Virus record (IMG/VR): IMGVR_UViG_3300010368_004406
Location: 1-22,654 of that record
Origin: a virus
DNA length: 22,654 nt
Reading direction: 5' to 3' (one strand)
Shown here: positions 11,101 to 15,994 of the stretch, in pieces
Layout of the letters: every line of letters starts with the position of its first letter
Numbering within the stretch: position 1 is the first letter of the stretch
The notes under the pieces: generated by a model
Seen by the model: the letters and a program-made list of their open reading frames with translations, nothing else
The model's database searches: none
What the model was told of the DNA's origin: nothing
Translations under genes and position numbers: made by a program

Positions 11101-12042
11101 CTCGAAGCCTTCCGCACCATGCAGCGTCGCGCCTCCAAGAGCTATCGCCCCGGCGTTGAAATCGGCCAACAAAGCACCGACTACAAAACCTCGGCGCGCT
11201 TCCTCAAGCGCTATGGTCTTGGCGACTTCTTGCCCGACGGCCCTCGCGCGAATGAGTCACTCGAAACGCAGAAGCTTCTCCAAGACGATGCGGGCCTCGG
11301 GATGGCGATTATCCAGTTTTCTGACGAGGCTATCTTCCAGCCGAACCCGAATGACATTCCAATGTGGGCGCAAACCCCTATTGGCGCGATGATCTTCCAG
11401 TTCAAGTCGTTCCCTCTGATGATGGGCCGCCTGTCTGGCTATGTCGTGGAGGAGTTCATGGCCGGAAATCCGAAGCCTGCCCTCTATCTGGCGACGTTTG
11501 GGGTTGGCTCTGGCGCAATCGCCTACGCATCCAAGGACATTATCCAAGGACGTGGCGGCGATGAGCGCCGTGAACACACCATCAGCCAGCCAAATGTCCT
11601 CGACGCCATCGGCTACGATGCCGAGACACACGGCGACGTGGGCAACTACATGAACTGGTATTTCGCTGGCCTGTTGCAGATGGGCGGAATGGGCCTGCTG
11701 GGCGACGCCATGTTTGGCATCATCGACCAAGCCGACAACGGCGCATACGGCAAGACACGCATCACATCGCTTCTCTTTGGCCCGTCTGTCGGCCTCGGCT
11801 ACTCGGCCATCGAAGTTGGTGCGGGTGTCGCTGACGCAGCCTTCGGCGACGGGTCGTCCAATGCCCAAGCCCGGTCCTCGACGCGCGAGCTTGCGACACG
11901 CATCCCGATTGCTGGCGGTGTCCGGTCATTGCGCGAACAGGCCGTCGACGTTGTCGCGGGACGATCATCTACCAGTCAGCGTGAGACAGGCATCGGATCG
12001 AGTGAGCTTGGTGAAAGCGAACTCGGGGAAAGTGAGCTGTAA
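2134..12042 (+). CDS. Giant polyvalent virion protein with PSBD-like, two metalloprotease-like and ADP-ribosyltransferase-like domains, 3302 aa
   Basis: ATG at 2134 has GGAG eight bases upstream. Domains in order: Gly/Ala-rich, membrane-active-looking stretches (about residues 130-250); helical/coiled region (300-420); Ala/Pro linker (about 420-462); E3-binding/PSBD-like motif (464-503, SPAAR...GLDL...GFVTVEDV); first zinc-protease motif HEIGH (1207-1211) with acidic ELWAD at about 1283; basic linker (about 1620-1660); second motif HEVAH (1900-1904) with EEWFSE at 1957-1962; ADP-ribosyltransferase-like domain with FYHGT (2090-2094), GIYVT (2118-2122), DGLI (2349-2352) and FDSAQAK (2380-2386), giving an H-Y-Q triad; and a hydrophobic C-terminal part (about 2890-3200, including QFKSFP). 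It ends in SELGE repeats. Large proteins mixing proteases, ARTs and linker domains are known as phage polyvalent proteins, thought to be packaged and ejected into the host. Host targets are inferred, not shown. No transglycosylase motif was seen. The frame is intact for 9.9 kb. Confidence 0.9.
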   Translation: MPPLTIDSMYAAARQTNQSANRGAPTPDNSYTSETNPQTILQDPRFLRDLRDYYADRGVSSASYETATQLVDRFFSDGVWRQANTVSAIGSAIEANTGSADSRARMSRIEQASRAMPMFWQEGGRGWRGVGDTVGAILSDPTNLVGGLAAGGAARVGTRSAIAAGRSVAGLRGAARGIGAAALTEGAIGGAQEAIVDASLQTRDMGLGLQDGFDRGRLATSAGVGALMGGAIGGAIGVPGALSGASQGMRDVATAARHQIPAEDFGRTTSRQFDELQGAEYVPPPAPEVVEEVEPAPAPELSPGLANLDTELATLRSMHEAENAELRSRAADGADTSEQEQNLTIYSRLAQIGKRLVAAQTEIDALYATNDAASIRTADARSEALNRDLAKFYVAIQNPELSTVTELQRLMELYTPEAETAAPAAAAPAATPATPPAAPAAPPAEPIAPAAPAAPAAPAAPVRTSPAARQLATDAGLDLNEIASSREDGFVTVEDVRRAAANQNEPEPVIGVDEPELPPEVVAADAEAEVAPAPAKTRRARAAAEEIAAPATPEVVYDSDRFARLLANAEDDLEATTANTELEEILDEIGDDNHLSDTELAEIVELIGANNRWRTNHLDLGGMVRFAVENGEPALNSASAGRSLQEAIASLTDEQRKVYADFLRAEIANNPDMPQLDAARNAIDRLQDGGESGIEADLLPGREGRQSGRLVRDPANASLWVTAGRSKTTGRIQSFLRRGRSIGGENPDYTITEGVPSTAATLNEEAARAEMALNKGLRHMPFSATARTKVVGVRGGQVRRGTIVIADGTSDKNYLSMEDLRNARGEGPATAAEPTAAIPAGITGAYGVRTNALKKIVRDFMGDPAGALEALKTINRGRPAPRARRSGGREAQAAKRKAIALANGVVEPDADLLDAQAAVNPPEGMLLLIRRRTGDRVIRLQGKHQKEKGVNFAGLAGDAMPDPNDWEIAYVPDTTRAKGNEALGLLWNKTKADEASATEYDYTILTDEGAELQGKFVQEPIDFDTEAGRSRTTAPLTEHEVAILNFVASISSPGMRRGRLAEGDNISLRALVYLTDVFETSSWAAIAGRKDPISGSDMANVSLFLNELVDKYVGGGWKKGNIERAASVDALTKTIGDYTPEEIAEAKFFLEHRLVGDGDGMLPDFKATLSTNSLERSAAGKQHINLGTRGEQKGDGNFTPRLQILYHEIGHWAYANVLSAQDKATFWRAMSGHLVNERGRQPGGPSFRDGIPAPESLKASDPNPIAGRYPDGNYGNTELSPGELWADQFSAWVVQNLEKSLVRDLPYWERMGHVVKEIFQRFTGRKKAFYDPALVPLFQRVMPDEYVSKTGKLRVEGLPKGKATTVVTPKKPKADPNGAPDAAPTADQVIAEPLTPVGIVMHRRLVELDMTQNEIHAAISSGSPDAIINAFENYRTNLLSLFTYGKKAPALKAVSRRRWYAKQRIDAIDEIIKGAPVEGRSSTYTPKELSDVFNAGDSVDDVGEPALVNWDDYERMSVSGDPQEIADNLIDYYYYGYKNFTPSNGVPKVIKSIEQTGGYQFIDTLRKDLTGTFVSQEGGLPLAPTNRVPDFLPEDVYVVELAKARKVIKRNRMRDARVDMAAEDAAAATTKKPRSKRRQKAADASIERKNPTPKSRQDLRTRPHKDVLEFYKANKETPEGDDAAFILMEKRRAQTVEITVAKNPERDAAMLKFNTRELSLLFSEALAKNKKADIDIYGHEIQRRQTKRTLKPKKTSQASLSPSRVHRNIKDEIADRAGTPADDGIPRKARPAVRELLSFITHRDPEVQYTARMTLYRMLNLLGKTSNRVVDNIEVMTTDQVIARMITGSDISVMAGLDAGQSSGIAVDFRSPAFKKLRADQRRIAIGLTKGTSSPEEVMHEVAHSLVRSRLIPGAEGASITSAFRGASDKIKERVMNDYASKYNDLSPSAREAAVAEEWFSESLVEYLSERITREDYAAKYGAGLRGEERGKLMAALDRAIEYVSYILNGMVGRDDIKQVFRRITFYGDMFEAPDSGALRRPSQYSYASSEAAGAADEILRMSPKARRELMLEYIDNGYGLGEDGEILTFYHGTPNGKAASADDYFLEPSMRGDYGRGIYVTSSPRVADEVYGRNPTVGAMIAKFTKDNPTAAQSTHDEFAYWASMLGNSRSELRAARVEYTELLMDIQKSEDAGDEVNAFILREELNEDRLELEELMIAEREDAAHLAAMGYEDVPDVLPLVIRLQNPVDFTPAAKHTLGGDLVAGLTERLADSLGEDASEFARKVSTKLHNIADTSPSGVTYLNGEDLYRSLVDLTKRGPDNATISRVREDAAKDLITEALQDMGHDGLITTHYNNVSDPDIAPFGLKREFHETVVLFDSAQAKHLQATDFDKADPIIRHNARDEIPKGVTGGIVAALMHSESKNLTMADLPMGPIGEELVAKNVTSDYVDMLATIARRREPSNTEIEKANKLAPFGFLQETSTRMKRMGFNWAADWYKTTFVERQNTFARKFYPLNNALRALPDARGHIGRWFDGATANLRKQPESYRRIEGALRFGDGSRQEAALSTQEREIYRSFRQAFKRERDELISAGVMVGGRDNYYPQVWNQEAIRRDREGFLSNMADYYQAERLKAGEDPAPEVDAQDFAQTMMERLSGDNSDGVWVGEHQPQATGLRADHIDFSRVIELEKHPEMMKRLEPFLVNDLELMTIKYFDGTSRRLSNVKKMGVNNHAFYDYMKVASGGSEAIATLLSHPKVFSRDITSFDGVRYGHHELTRDMRLPFIGNEVGAKEFADQLLAEFKEQGTNGPAHARRRLMEAIGEVGTSTDYERRVEAIVGGLQDFGGEPKSLTSDKPHFDFAEDALRLAMKHPIGESQKTLRRASGAFRTMNNVSLLGFTVLSSLGDVALPIIRSGSFSSWTKAMTKFAGDKEYRQMIVNVGVAMENIVHERMVGMYGATDGKLSTAFFNMTGLTPWTDVQRQLAGATGLEAFRTMQRRASKSYRPGVEIGQQSTDYKTSARFLKRYGLGDFLPDGPRANESLETQKLLQDDAGLGMAIIQFSDEAIFQPNPNDIPMWAQTPIGAMIFQFKSFPLMMGRLSGYVVEEFMAGNPKPALYLATFGVGSGAIAYASKDIIQGRGGDERREHTISQPNVLDAIGYDAETHGDVGNYMNWYFAGLLQMGGMGLLGDAMFGIIDQADNGAYGKTRITSLLFGPSVGLGYSAIEVGAGVADAAFGDGSSNAQARSSTRELATRIPIAGGVRSLREQAVDVVAGRSSTSQRETGIGSSELGESELGESEL

Positions 12043-12044
12043 CC

Positions 12045-12239
12045 ATGGCCCTACCAACCAACTGGCGGGAGCTTTATCGCTCCCTTCCCCGCCCGACATT
12101 GAGTTGGGTCGGGGTGTTTTGTTTGCCGGTGGCAGTCTTCCTGCCGTCCGTTGACGCCTCAAAACTTGGGGTGCTTACGGCCTTCTTGGTCCTGCTTTAT
12201 GGCATACGCGAAGCTGGCAAAGCGGCGGGCAACGAATGA
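12045..12239 (+). CDS. Small two-TM membrane protein, holin candidate, 64 aa
   Basis: The ATG lies two bases after the stop of the giant gene. The 64-aa product has two hydrophobic segments, roughly residues 18-36 (LSWVGVFCLPVAVF) and 41-56 (LGVLTAFLVLLYGI), and a short charged C-terminus with Arg, Lys and Glu. Holins are small inner-membrane proteins that form the lesion releasing the endolysin to the peptidoglycan. This protein fits by size, topology and position: it overlaps the i-spanin start by four bases (ATGA) and begins a block of i-spanin, o-spanin and endolysin. Holin families share little sequence, so the call rests on context and topology. The ribosome binding site is weak, so translation may be coupled to the upstream gene. 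It could also be another small membrane protein of the lysis block. Confidence 0.75.
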   Translation: MALPTNWRELYRSLPRPTLSWVGVFCLPVAVFLPSVDASKLGVLTAFLVLLYGIREAGKAAGNE

Positions 12240-12589
12240 TCTGGAAAATCATCATAGGCGCTCTTGTCTCGGTGATCCTTTTTGGTGGGGGTCGGCTGGT
12301 CTGGGTTGAATGGCAATTCGACAAGACAAAAACCCAACTCGTGTTTGCCCTCGACGGCTTGGCTCTCGCCGAGAAGAACGTCGAAATCGAAACCCGCGCT
12401 CGCATCAGCGCCGAAGCGTCGGCGGCACGCGATGCTGCCCGCGTTGCGGGAACGCTGCAAGATGAAAGAGAAATCAGAAATGTCCCGGTCACTTATGAGT
12501 GTGCTTCTTCCCCTGCCATTAGCCTTGCTCTTGACCAGTTGCGGCACCGTCAGACAACTCGTCGCGCCAGCGCAGACGATACCCCCTAG
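12236..12589 (+). CDS. Rz-like i-spanin, 117 aa
   Basis: The product has one N-terminal transmembrane segment (about residues 2-22, IWKIIIGALVSVILF), followed by a charged, Ala/Glu/Arg-rich helical region (about 25-85) suited to a periplasmic coiled coil. This is the layout of Rz-type inner-membrane spanins, which bind an outer-membrane lipoprotein partner and disrupt the outer membrane at the end of lysis. The start overlaps the holin candidate by ATGA. A lipoprotein with a clear lipobox is encoded in another frame across its last 110 bases and beyond, the classical nested Rz/Rz1 arrangement, which strongly supports the identification. The C-terminal roughly 20 residues are compositionally different, as expected where the sequence must also encode the partner's signal peptide. 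Confidence 0.8.
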   Translation: MIWKIIIGALVSVILFGGGRLVWVEWQFDKTKTQLVFALDGLALAEKNVEIETRARISAEASAARDAARVAGTLQDEREIRNVPVTYECASSPAISLALDQLRHRQTTRRASADDTP

Positions 12590-12737
12590 CCTTCTGACCT
12601 GCTCGGAGTTTCCAGATATTCCAGACACGGAATTATCGGATACCGAAATCGCGCTTGTCTTGCGGTGGGGCTACACGTCTTGGGAAAACTGCTCAGACAA
12701 GCTCGCCGAAGTGCGCCAGCTCATAGCGGAGGAATAG
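12480..12737 (+). CDS. Rz1-like o-spanin lipoprotein, nested with the i-spanin gene, 85 aa
   Basis: The frame encodes a 21-residue signal peptide ending in the lipobox LLTSC, with Cys21 as the predicted lipidated residue. The mature part has a Pro-containing stretch and two further Cys residues near positions 40 and 70, as in many Rz1/LysC proteins that form disulfides in the periplasm. The start could also be ATG at 12462, adding six residues (MKEKSE). I prefer 12480 because a purine-rich AAAGAGA precedes it and the signal peptide has normal length. The first 110 bases overlap the i-spanin gene in a different frame. The stop at 12735-12737 lies two bases before the endolysin ATG. Role: outer-membrane subunit of the spanin complex that fuses or disrupts the outer membrane, implying a Gram-negative host. 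Confidence 0.82.
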   Translation: MSRSLMSVLLPLPLALLLTSCGTVRQLVAPAQTIPPSLLTCSEFPDIPDTELSDTEIALVLRWGYTSWENCSDKLAEVRQLIAEE

Positions 12738-12739
12738 CC

Positions 12740-13210
12740 ATGACGTTTAAGTTCTCGAAGCGGTCCCTCGGACATCTCGAAGGTGTCGATCCAAAACTTC
12801 AACGCGTGATGGCCCGCGCACTGGCCATCTCCAAGGTCGACTTCGGCATCATCGACGGCCTGCGCACCCAATCAGAACAGCGCGCTCTCGTCGCCTCGGG
12901 TGCCAGTCAGACGATGTCATCGAAGCACCTCACTGGCCATGCGGTCGACGTGATGGCTTATGTGGGATCAAGGGGGAGTTGGGAAGCGCCGCTCTATCAC
13001 AAGATCGCAGACGCCGTGCGCGATGCCAGTATCGAACTGGACGTATCTGTCCGGTGGGGCGGGGCGTGGCAAGTCCCCGATGTTGGCCAGTGGGCGCAAG
13101 ACATGGAGGCGGCGAGCCGTCGCTACATCGCCATTCGTGTCGCGGCAGGGCGTATGCCATTCGTTGACTCAGGGCACTTTGAGCTGTCTGGTGACGATTA
13201 CGTCGGGTGA
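12740..13210 (+). CDS. M15-family peptidase endolysin (L-Ala-D-Glu / D,D-peptidase type), 156 aa
   Basis: The start at 12740 is preceded by GGAGGA seven to twelve bases upstream. The product carries the M15 zinc-peptidase signature SKHLTGHAVD (residues 61-70) and the C-terminal GHFEL (145-149). By comparison with phage T5 endolysin, H63, D70 and H146 should bind zinc and D143 should be the catalytic acid: the spacings H-x6-D and D-x2-H match that enzyme. The length is normal for single-domain M15 endolysins (about 130-160 aa). There is no signal peptide, so release depends on a holin, for which the 64-aa protein upstream is the candidate. It cleaves peptide cross-bridges or stems in peptidoglycan; the exact bond cannot be read from sequence. 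It is the last rightward gene of the late block and faces a convergent gene. Confidence 0.93.
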   Translation: MTFKFSKRSLGHLEGVDPKLQRVMARALAISKVDFGIIDGLRTQSEQRALVASGASQTMSSKHLTGHAVDVMAYVGSRGSWEAPLYHKIADAVRDASIELDVSVRWGGAWQVPDVGQWAQDMEAASRRYIAIRVAAGRMPFVDSGHFELSGDDYVG

Positions 13211-13225
13211 CAAAAGCTGTCGCCC
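13205..13225. terminator. Hairpin between convergent genes, possible bidirectional terminator
   Basis: GGGTGACA and TGTCGCCC form an 8-bp stem with one G-U pair around the loop AAAGC, placed exactly between the endolysin stop (13208-13210, inside the left arm) and the stop of the leftward gene (13226-13228). There is no U-tract on either side, so it may only weaken transcription or protect mRNA 3' ends. Confidence 0.4.
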
Positions 13226-13606
13226 CTAAATGTCTAGGTATCCTCGCACACTGGCGAAGACAAACATGCGGGCACACTCGACCTCGACCTCTTGACGAAT
13301 GACCTTGTTGGTCAGCGTTTCGAGTTCGTCTCTCAGGTGGCGGTGCTTGTCTTTTGCTTTGGCGTACTGATCCACCAGCGGGTTTGTTGTGTCTTGCGGG
13401 GTGCGATGCGCGCCCTTGTCTGTCAGCTCGAAAATGCGCGACTCGATAGACCCAATCTGGCCCTCAATGCTGAGGGCGGCTGTTCGCAACGCCGCCAGCT
13501 TTAGCGCTTCGACGCGGAACCTTCCTATAGCGATCTTGTGAGGCGGCTCGTCAACCGACGCGCCATGCTTTTTCGTCATAGTTTCACTCTCTATGGTGGT
13601 CGTCAT
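13226..13606 (-). CDS. Small coiled-coil protein of unknown function, 126 aa
   Basis: I do not recognise a family. ATG at 13606 has AGGAG five bases upstream, and that sequence contains the stop of the preceding nuclease gene (two bases between stop and start), so the two are translationally coupled. The middle of the protein (residues about 30-65 and 80-115) is charged and heptad-like, with Leu/Ile spacing typical of two helices forming a coiled coil (ALRTAALSIEGQIGSIESRI; HRHLRDELETLTNKVI). There is no signal peptide or membrane segment. It is the last gene of the leftward recombination operon and may be an accessory of the Cas4-like nuclease, but that is only context. Confidence 0.75.
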   Translation of the reverse strand: MTTTIESETMTKKHGASVDEPPHKIAIGRFRVEALKLAALRTAALSIEGQIGSIESRIFELTDKGAHRTPQDTTNPLVDQYAKAKDKHRHLRDELETLTNKVIRQEVEVECARMFVFASVRGYLDI

Positions 13607-13608
13607 AC

Positions 13609-14469
13609 CTACTCCTTGGGGTCGACGATGAAGCGTTGGTATGAGCCACAGGCTTCATGGGCATCGATCTTGAACTTCGTACACTCCCAATCTCCATTTG
13701 GCTTGGGGCGTGAGAAGGCGCAGGTAGGGCAAGAGGGAACAACCTCTTGAAGCTCCGGCTCCCAGCACGCCGAGCGCTTAAAGCAACCCTTGCAACGCCA
13801 GTCCAACGGGTCAGGTGATACCCGTTTCTTTGCACTACCGGCAAGAACATTTTTTATCCGCTCGCAGATGAACGCGTATTCAAGCTCATCGAAGTCAACA
13901 ATTTCCGCGTGGTATCTTGAATTGTTTTTGCAGATCGCCAGCATGAGAGCCTGCCGCATGCCCGACATACCAAGCATCATCTGCATCTGAGCATAGTACG
14001 AAGGATGCGAGCGCTTGATGCCGACCTTCATAAATTTTTCGAAGGATGCCAAGTTCATCGACTTGATTTCCAGCACGCGAACTTCCTCATCGGCGAACTC
14101 GATGTGCCCATCCATATGACACACCACATGGCCACCCCACTCGGTGTAGGCGAATTGTTTTCCGGTGACGCCATCAACCTCCCACATGCTGATGCCAGCC
14201 ATCTTTTTGAGGTCGGCCACAACCATGTCTTCCAGCGCATGGCCAAGCTTGAAGATACGCGCCAGCCCCGGCTCGGGCGGATCATTGGGGAAGCCGCGCA
14301 TCGAGAGCGTCAGGTTCGCGTCACAGGTATTCCCGATTGAACTGGCCCCGATATAGCGGCGCGGCTTTTCTTTTTGGCTGGCTCGGTAGCCCTCGTTGAT
14401 TGCATCTACAACATCGGAAGCCGTCTTGATTGGTATGGCTGTCTTGGTTGGGTTAGTTGTTTTTGTCAT
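13609..14469 (-). CDS. Cas4/RecB-like PD-(D/E)XK exonuclease with predicted Fe-S cluster, 286 aa
   Basis: The nuclease core shows the GHALE motif (residues 76-80), D120 in the MDGH block, E134-x-K136 in LEIKS, and a Q161-containing YYAQMQ motif, the order found in Cas4, AddB and RecB-family nucleases. Cys49, placed before the core, plus C226-x2-C229-x5-C235 at the C-terminus matches the four-Cys 4Fe-4S arrangement of Cas4/AddB. A second Cys set follows (C247-x2-C250, C263, C274), possibly a zinc ribbon. I chose ATG at 14469 rather than 14493 because GGAG stands nine bases before it. Likely role: resects double-stranded DNA ends to give single strands for the Sak4/SSB-like pair encoded upstream. 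A strong terminator separates it from those genes, so it may be expressed at a lower level by read-through. Confidence 0.87.
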   Translation of the reverse strand: MTKTTNPTKTAIPIKTASDVVDAINEGYRASQKEKPRRYIGASSIGNTCDANLTLSMRGFPNDPPEPGLARIFKLGHALEDMVVADLKKMAGISMWEVDGVTGKQFAYTEWGGHVVCHMDGHIEFADEEVRVLEIKSMNLASFEKFMKVGIKRSHPSYYAQMQMMLGMSGMRQALMLAICKNNSRYHAEIVDFDELEYAFICERIKNVLAGSAKKRVSPDPLDWRCKGCFKRSACWEPELQEVVPSCPTCAFSRPKPNGDWECTKFKIDAHEACGSYQRFIVDPKE

Positions 14470-14506
14470 TTGTAGTAACTCCATTAACCGCAATCAAAAC
14501 CCGATC

Positions 14507-14542
14507 AAAAAAAAGAGGCGCGCAGTTTGTCTTGCGCGCCTC
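14507..14542 (-). terminator. Strong intrinsic terminator (leftward)
   Basis: Read leftward, GAGGCGCGCA and TGCGCGCCTC form a perfect 10-bp GC-rich stem with an 8-base loop, followed immediately by eight U (A-tract at 14507-14514). It lies after the SSB-like gene and before the Cas4-like gene, so it ends or attenuates the recombination operon. No convincing promoter with room for a leader lies between it and the nuclease gene. Confidence 0.9.
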
Positions 14543-14588
14543 AGTCGTCGGCAGGTGGGAGGGTTGGTGCCGCCCACTTATTGTCGGA

Positions 14589-15122
14589 CTAGAAAGGGAT
14601 TTCGTCGTCCATGTCTTTGTGCGCACCGCCGCCAGATCGTTGCGCACTACCGGCGCTCGACAGGCTCGACAGATCAGCCGGTGTCTCGGTGGGCGTGGTG
14701 AACTTGTCGAAGTCAGCGACAGGGAAGAAGCGCTTGGCCTCAACGGACTGGCGCTTCTCGCCCTTGTTGTTCAGGTACGGCTTCCCGTATCCGATAATCA
14801 CGCCGACAGTCAGGTTGTTCAGGGAAGTAATGTCCCCCGGACGGTCTGGTGACGGGTGCGCGGCACTGATCAGAAAGCTCTTGAGTTGCGAGAGCGCAAT
14901 CTCTTGTGCCTTCGCCGATGTGTGATGGATATTGAACCCGACGCGCAGGTCGCCACCGCCCTGAGTATCCGTCAGCACTATGGTCAGGCGGCGGTTCGTT
15001 GTCTGGCCAACCTGTTCCACCTTGGCGTCGCCGACATTGACGATGTATTTGCCAGCACCGAGCATAGCGGTGCTGCCTTCGATGGTAGACAGATCGAGTG
15101 CGTCAAAACCATTCCAGCTCAT
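14589..15122 (-). CDS. DUF669/SSB-like single-strand DNA-binding protein, 177 aa
   Basis: The N-terminal about 115 residues look like the beta-rich DUF669 phage family (GKYIVNVGDAKVEQ, RRLTIVLTDT, LKSFLISA), which is often encoded beside recombination ATPases and nucleases. A Gly/Ser/Ala-rich disordered region follows, and the protein ends in DDEIPF, the acidic-hydrophobic tip of bacterial single-strand DNA-binding proteins (DDDIPF in E. coli SSB) that recruits partner enzymes. Its ATG overlaps the stop of the Sak4-like gene by one base (TAATG), with AAGGAT inside that gene as ribosome binding site. Likely role: coats phage single strands and recruits the Sak4-like annealing/recombinase protein. 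It is the last gene before the strong terminator. The DUF669 assignment is from memory of the family pattern. Confidence 0.8.
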   Translation of the reverse strand: MSWNGFDALDLSTIEGSTAMLGAGKYIVNVGDAKVEQVGQTTNRRLTIVLTDTQGGGDLRVGFNIHHTSAKAQEIALSQLKSFLISAAHPSPDRPGDITSLNNLTVGVIIGYGKPYLNNKGEKRQSVEAKRFFPVADFDKFTTPTETPADLSSLSSAGSAQRSGGGAHKDMDDEIPF

Positions 15123-15958
15123 TATTTGGTATCCTTCGTGTTAACAGTGACCGTTTCGCTTTTGGCTTCGGTCGGCTCTGAGGGGGCTGCTTTGTGCATG
15201 GCCTGATAGTCTTTCTCCGAGAGGCTCATGCGATGGAGAAGTTCGGTGACGTCAGACACAGGCTCTTGAGGCTTGAGGCGACCGCGTGGATCGCGGACCT
15301 TCCCATGCCAGCCTGAGACTTCATCGGTAATGACGAAGCGACGAACTCGCGCCACGCCCTTGTCGTCACGCTCGGTACTGCGCACGCCACACAGGACGTG
15401 ATCGAACAGAGCGGGGACTTGCTTGGAAACCTTGTTGCCCTTGACCAGAGGCCAGAAGTGGGTGGTTCCGTTGGCGTCGCTTTCTTCGCCAGCAAGACAC
15501 GTCACATAGACGTGCATCGGCAGATCGCGGACCCACTTGAGGGAGCCGATCATCAGGCGCGAATAGTCTTGCCAGATGGCGAAGCCGCCCTCCGGGTTCT
15601 CGCGCTCAAGGTGTTCGAGTAGGCGCTCGGACACTTCGGTCAGGCTGTCGATGGCGATCCAATTGTACCCGGCTTCGCGGAACTCTTTCGAGTGCAGCAT
15701 TTTCACGATGCCGCGAAAGGAATAGATGCCGCTCTCAGGATCGTGCTTCCCATCCCAAGACACGAACGGCAGGTAATCAATGTCGCAGTCTTCGAGGGAT
15801 TTCAGACCGCTCTCGCCAGAGATAATCAGACCCTTTCCGTAGCGCGCCTGATAGTAGCGTGTCTGGTACGTCTTGCCGAAGCCGTGGTGCGAGTAGAGCA
15901 GAACCTTTGTCGGCCCATTCTCCTGCAACTCAGACGTATTCATAGTGGCGAAGCTCAT
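15122..15958 (-). CDS. Sak4-type RecA-like ATPase (AAA_24), phage recombinase, 278 aa
   Basis: A Walker A-like loop, SHHGFGKT (residues 23-30), and a Walker B strand, WIAIDS (100-105, Asp104), frame a small RecA core, followed by a sensor-like strand (VYVTC, 150-154). This size and motif order is that of the Sak4/AAA_24 phage nucleotide-binding proteins, RecA-core proteins that promote annealing or strand exchange together with a phage SSB. The first residue of Walker A is Ser instead of the usual Gly. ATG at 15958 has AAGGA six bases upstream. The gene overlaps the SSB-like gene by one base, supporting a Sak4-SSB pair. The last roughly 30 residues are a charged, probably disordered tail (EPTEAKSETVTVNTKDTK). 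Confidence 0.85.
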   Translation of the reverse strand: MSFATMNTSELQENGPTKVLLYSHHGFGKTYQTRYYQARYGKGLIISGESGLKSLEDCDIDYLPFVSWDGKHDPESGIYSFRGIVKMLHSKEFREAGYNWIAIDSLTEVSERLLEHLERENPEGGFAIWQDYSRLMIGSLKWVRDLPMHVYVTCLAGEESDANGTTHFWPLVKGNKVSKQVPALFDHVLCGVRSTERDDKGVARVRRFVITDEVSGWHGKVRDPRGRLKPQEPVSDVTELLHRMSLSEKDYQAMHKAAPSEPTEAKSETVTVNTKDTK

Positions 15959-15994
15959 GGCGTGTCCTTTGGACTGAGAGTTGTGGGGGGAAGG

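Noticed and set aside
14470-14512. A promoter (TTGATC/TTAATG-like) just before the Cas4-like gene
   Set aside because: Transcription would start at or beyond the Shine-Dalgarno sequence, leaving no usable leader.
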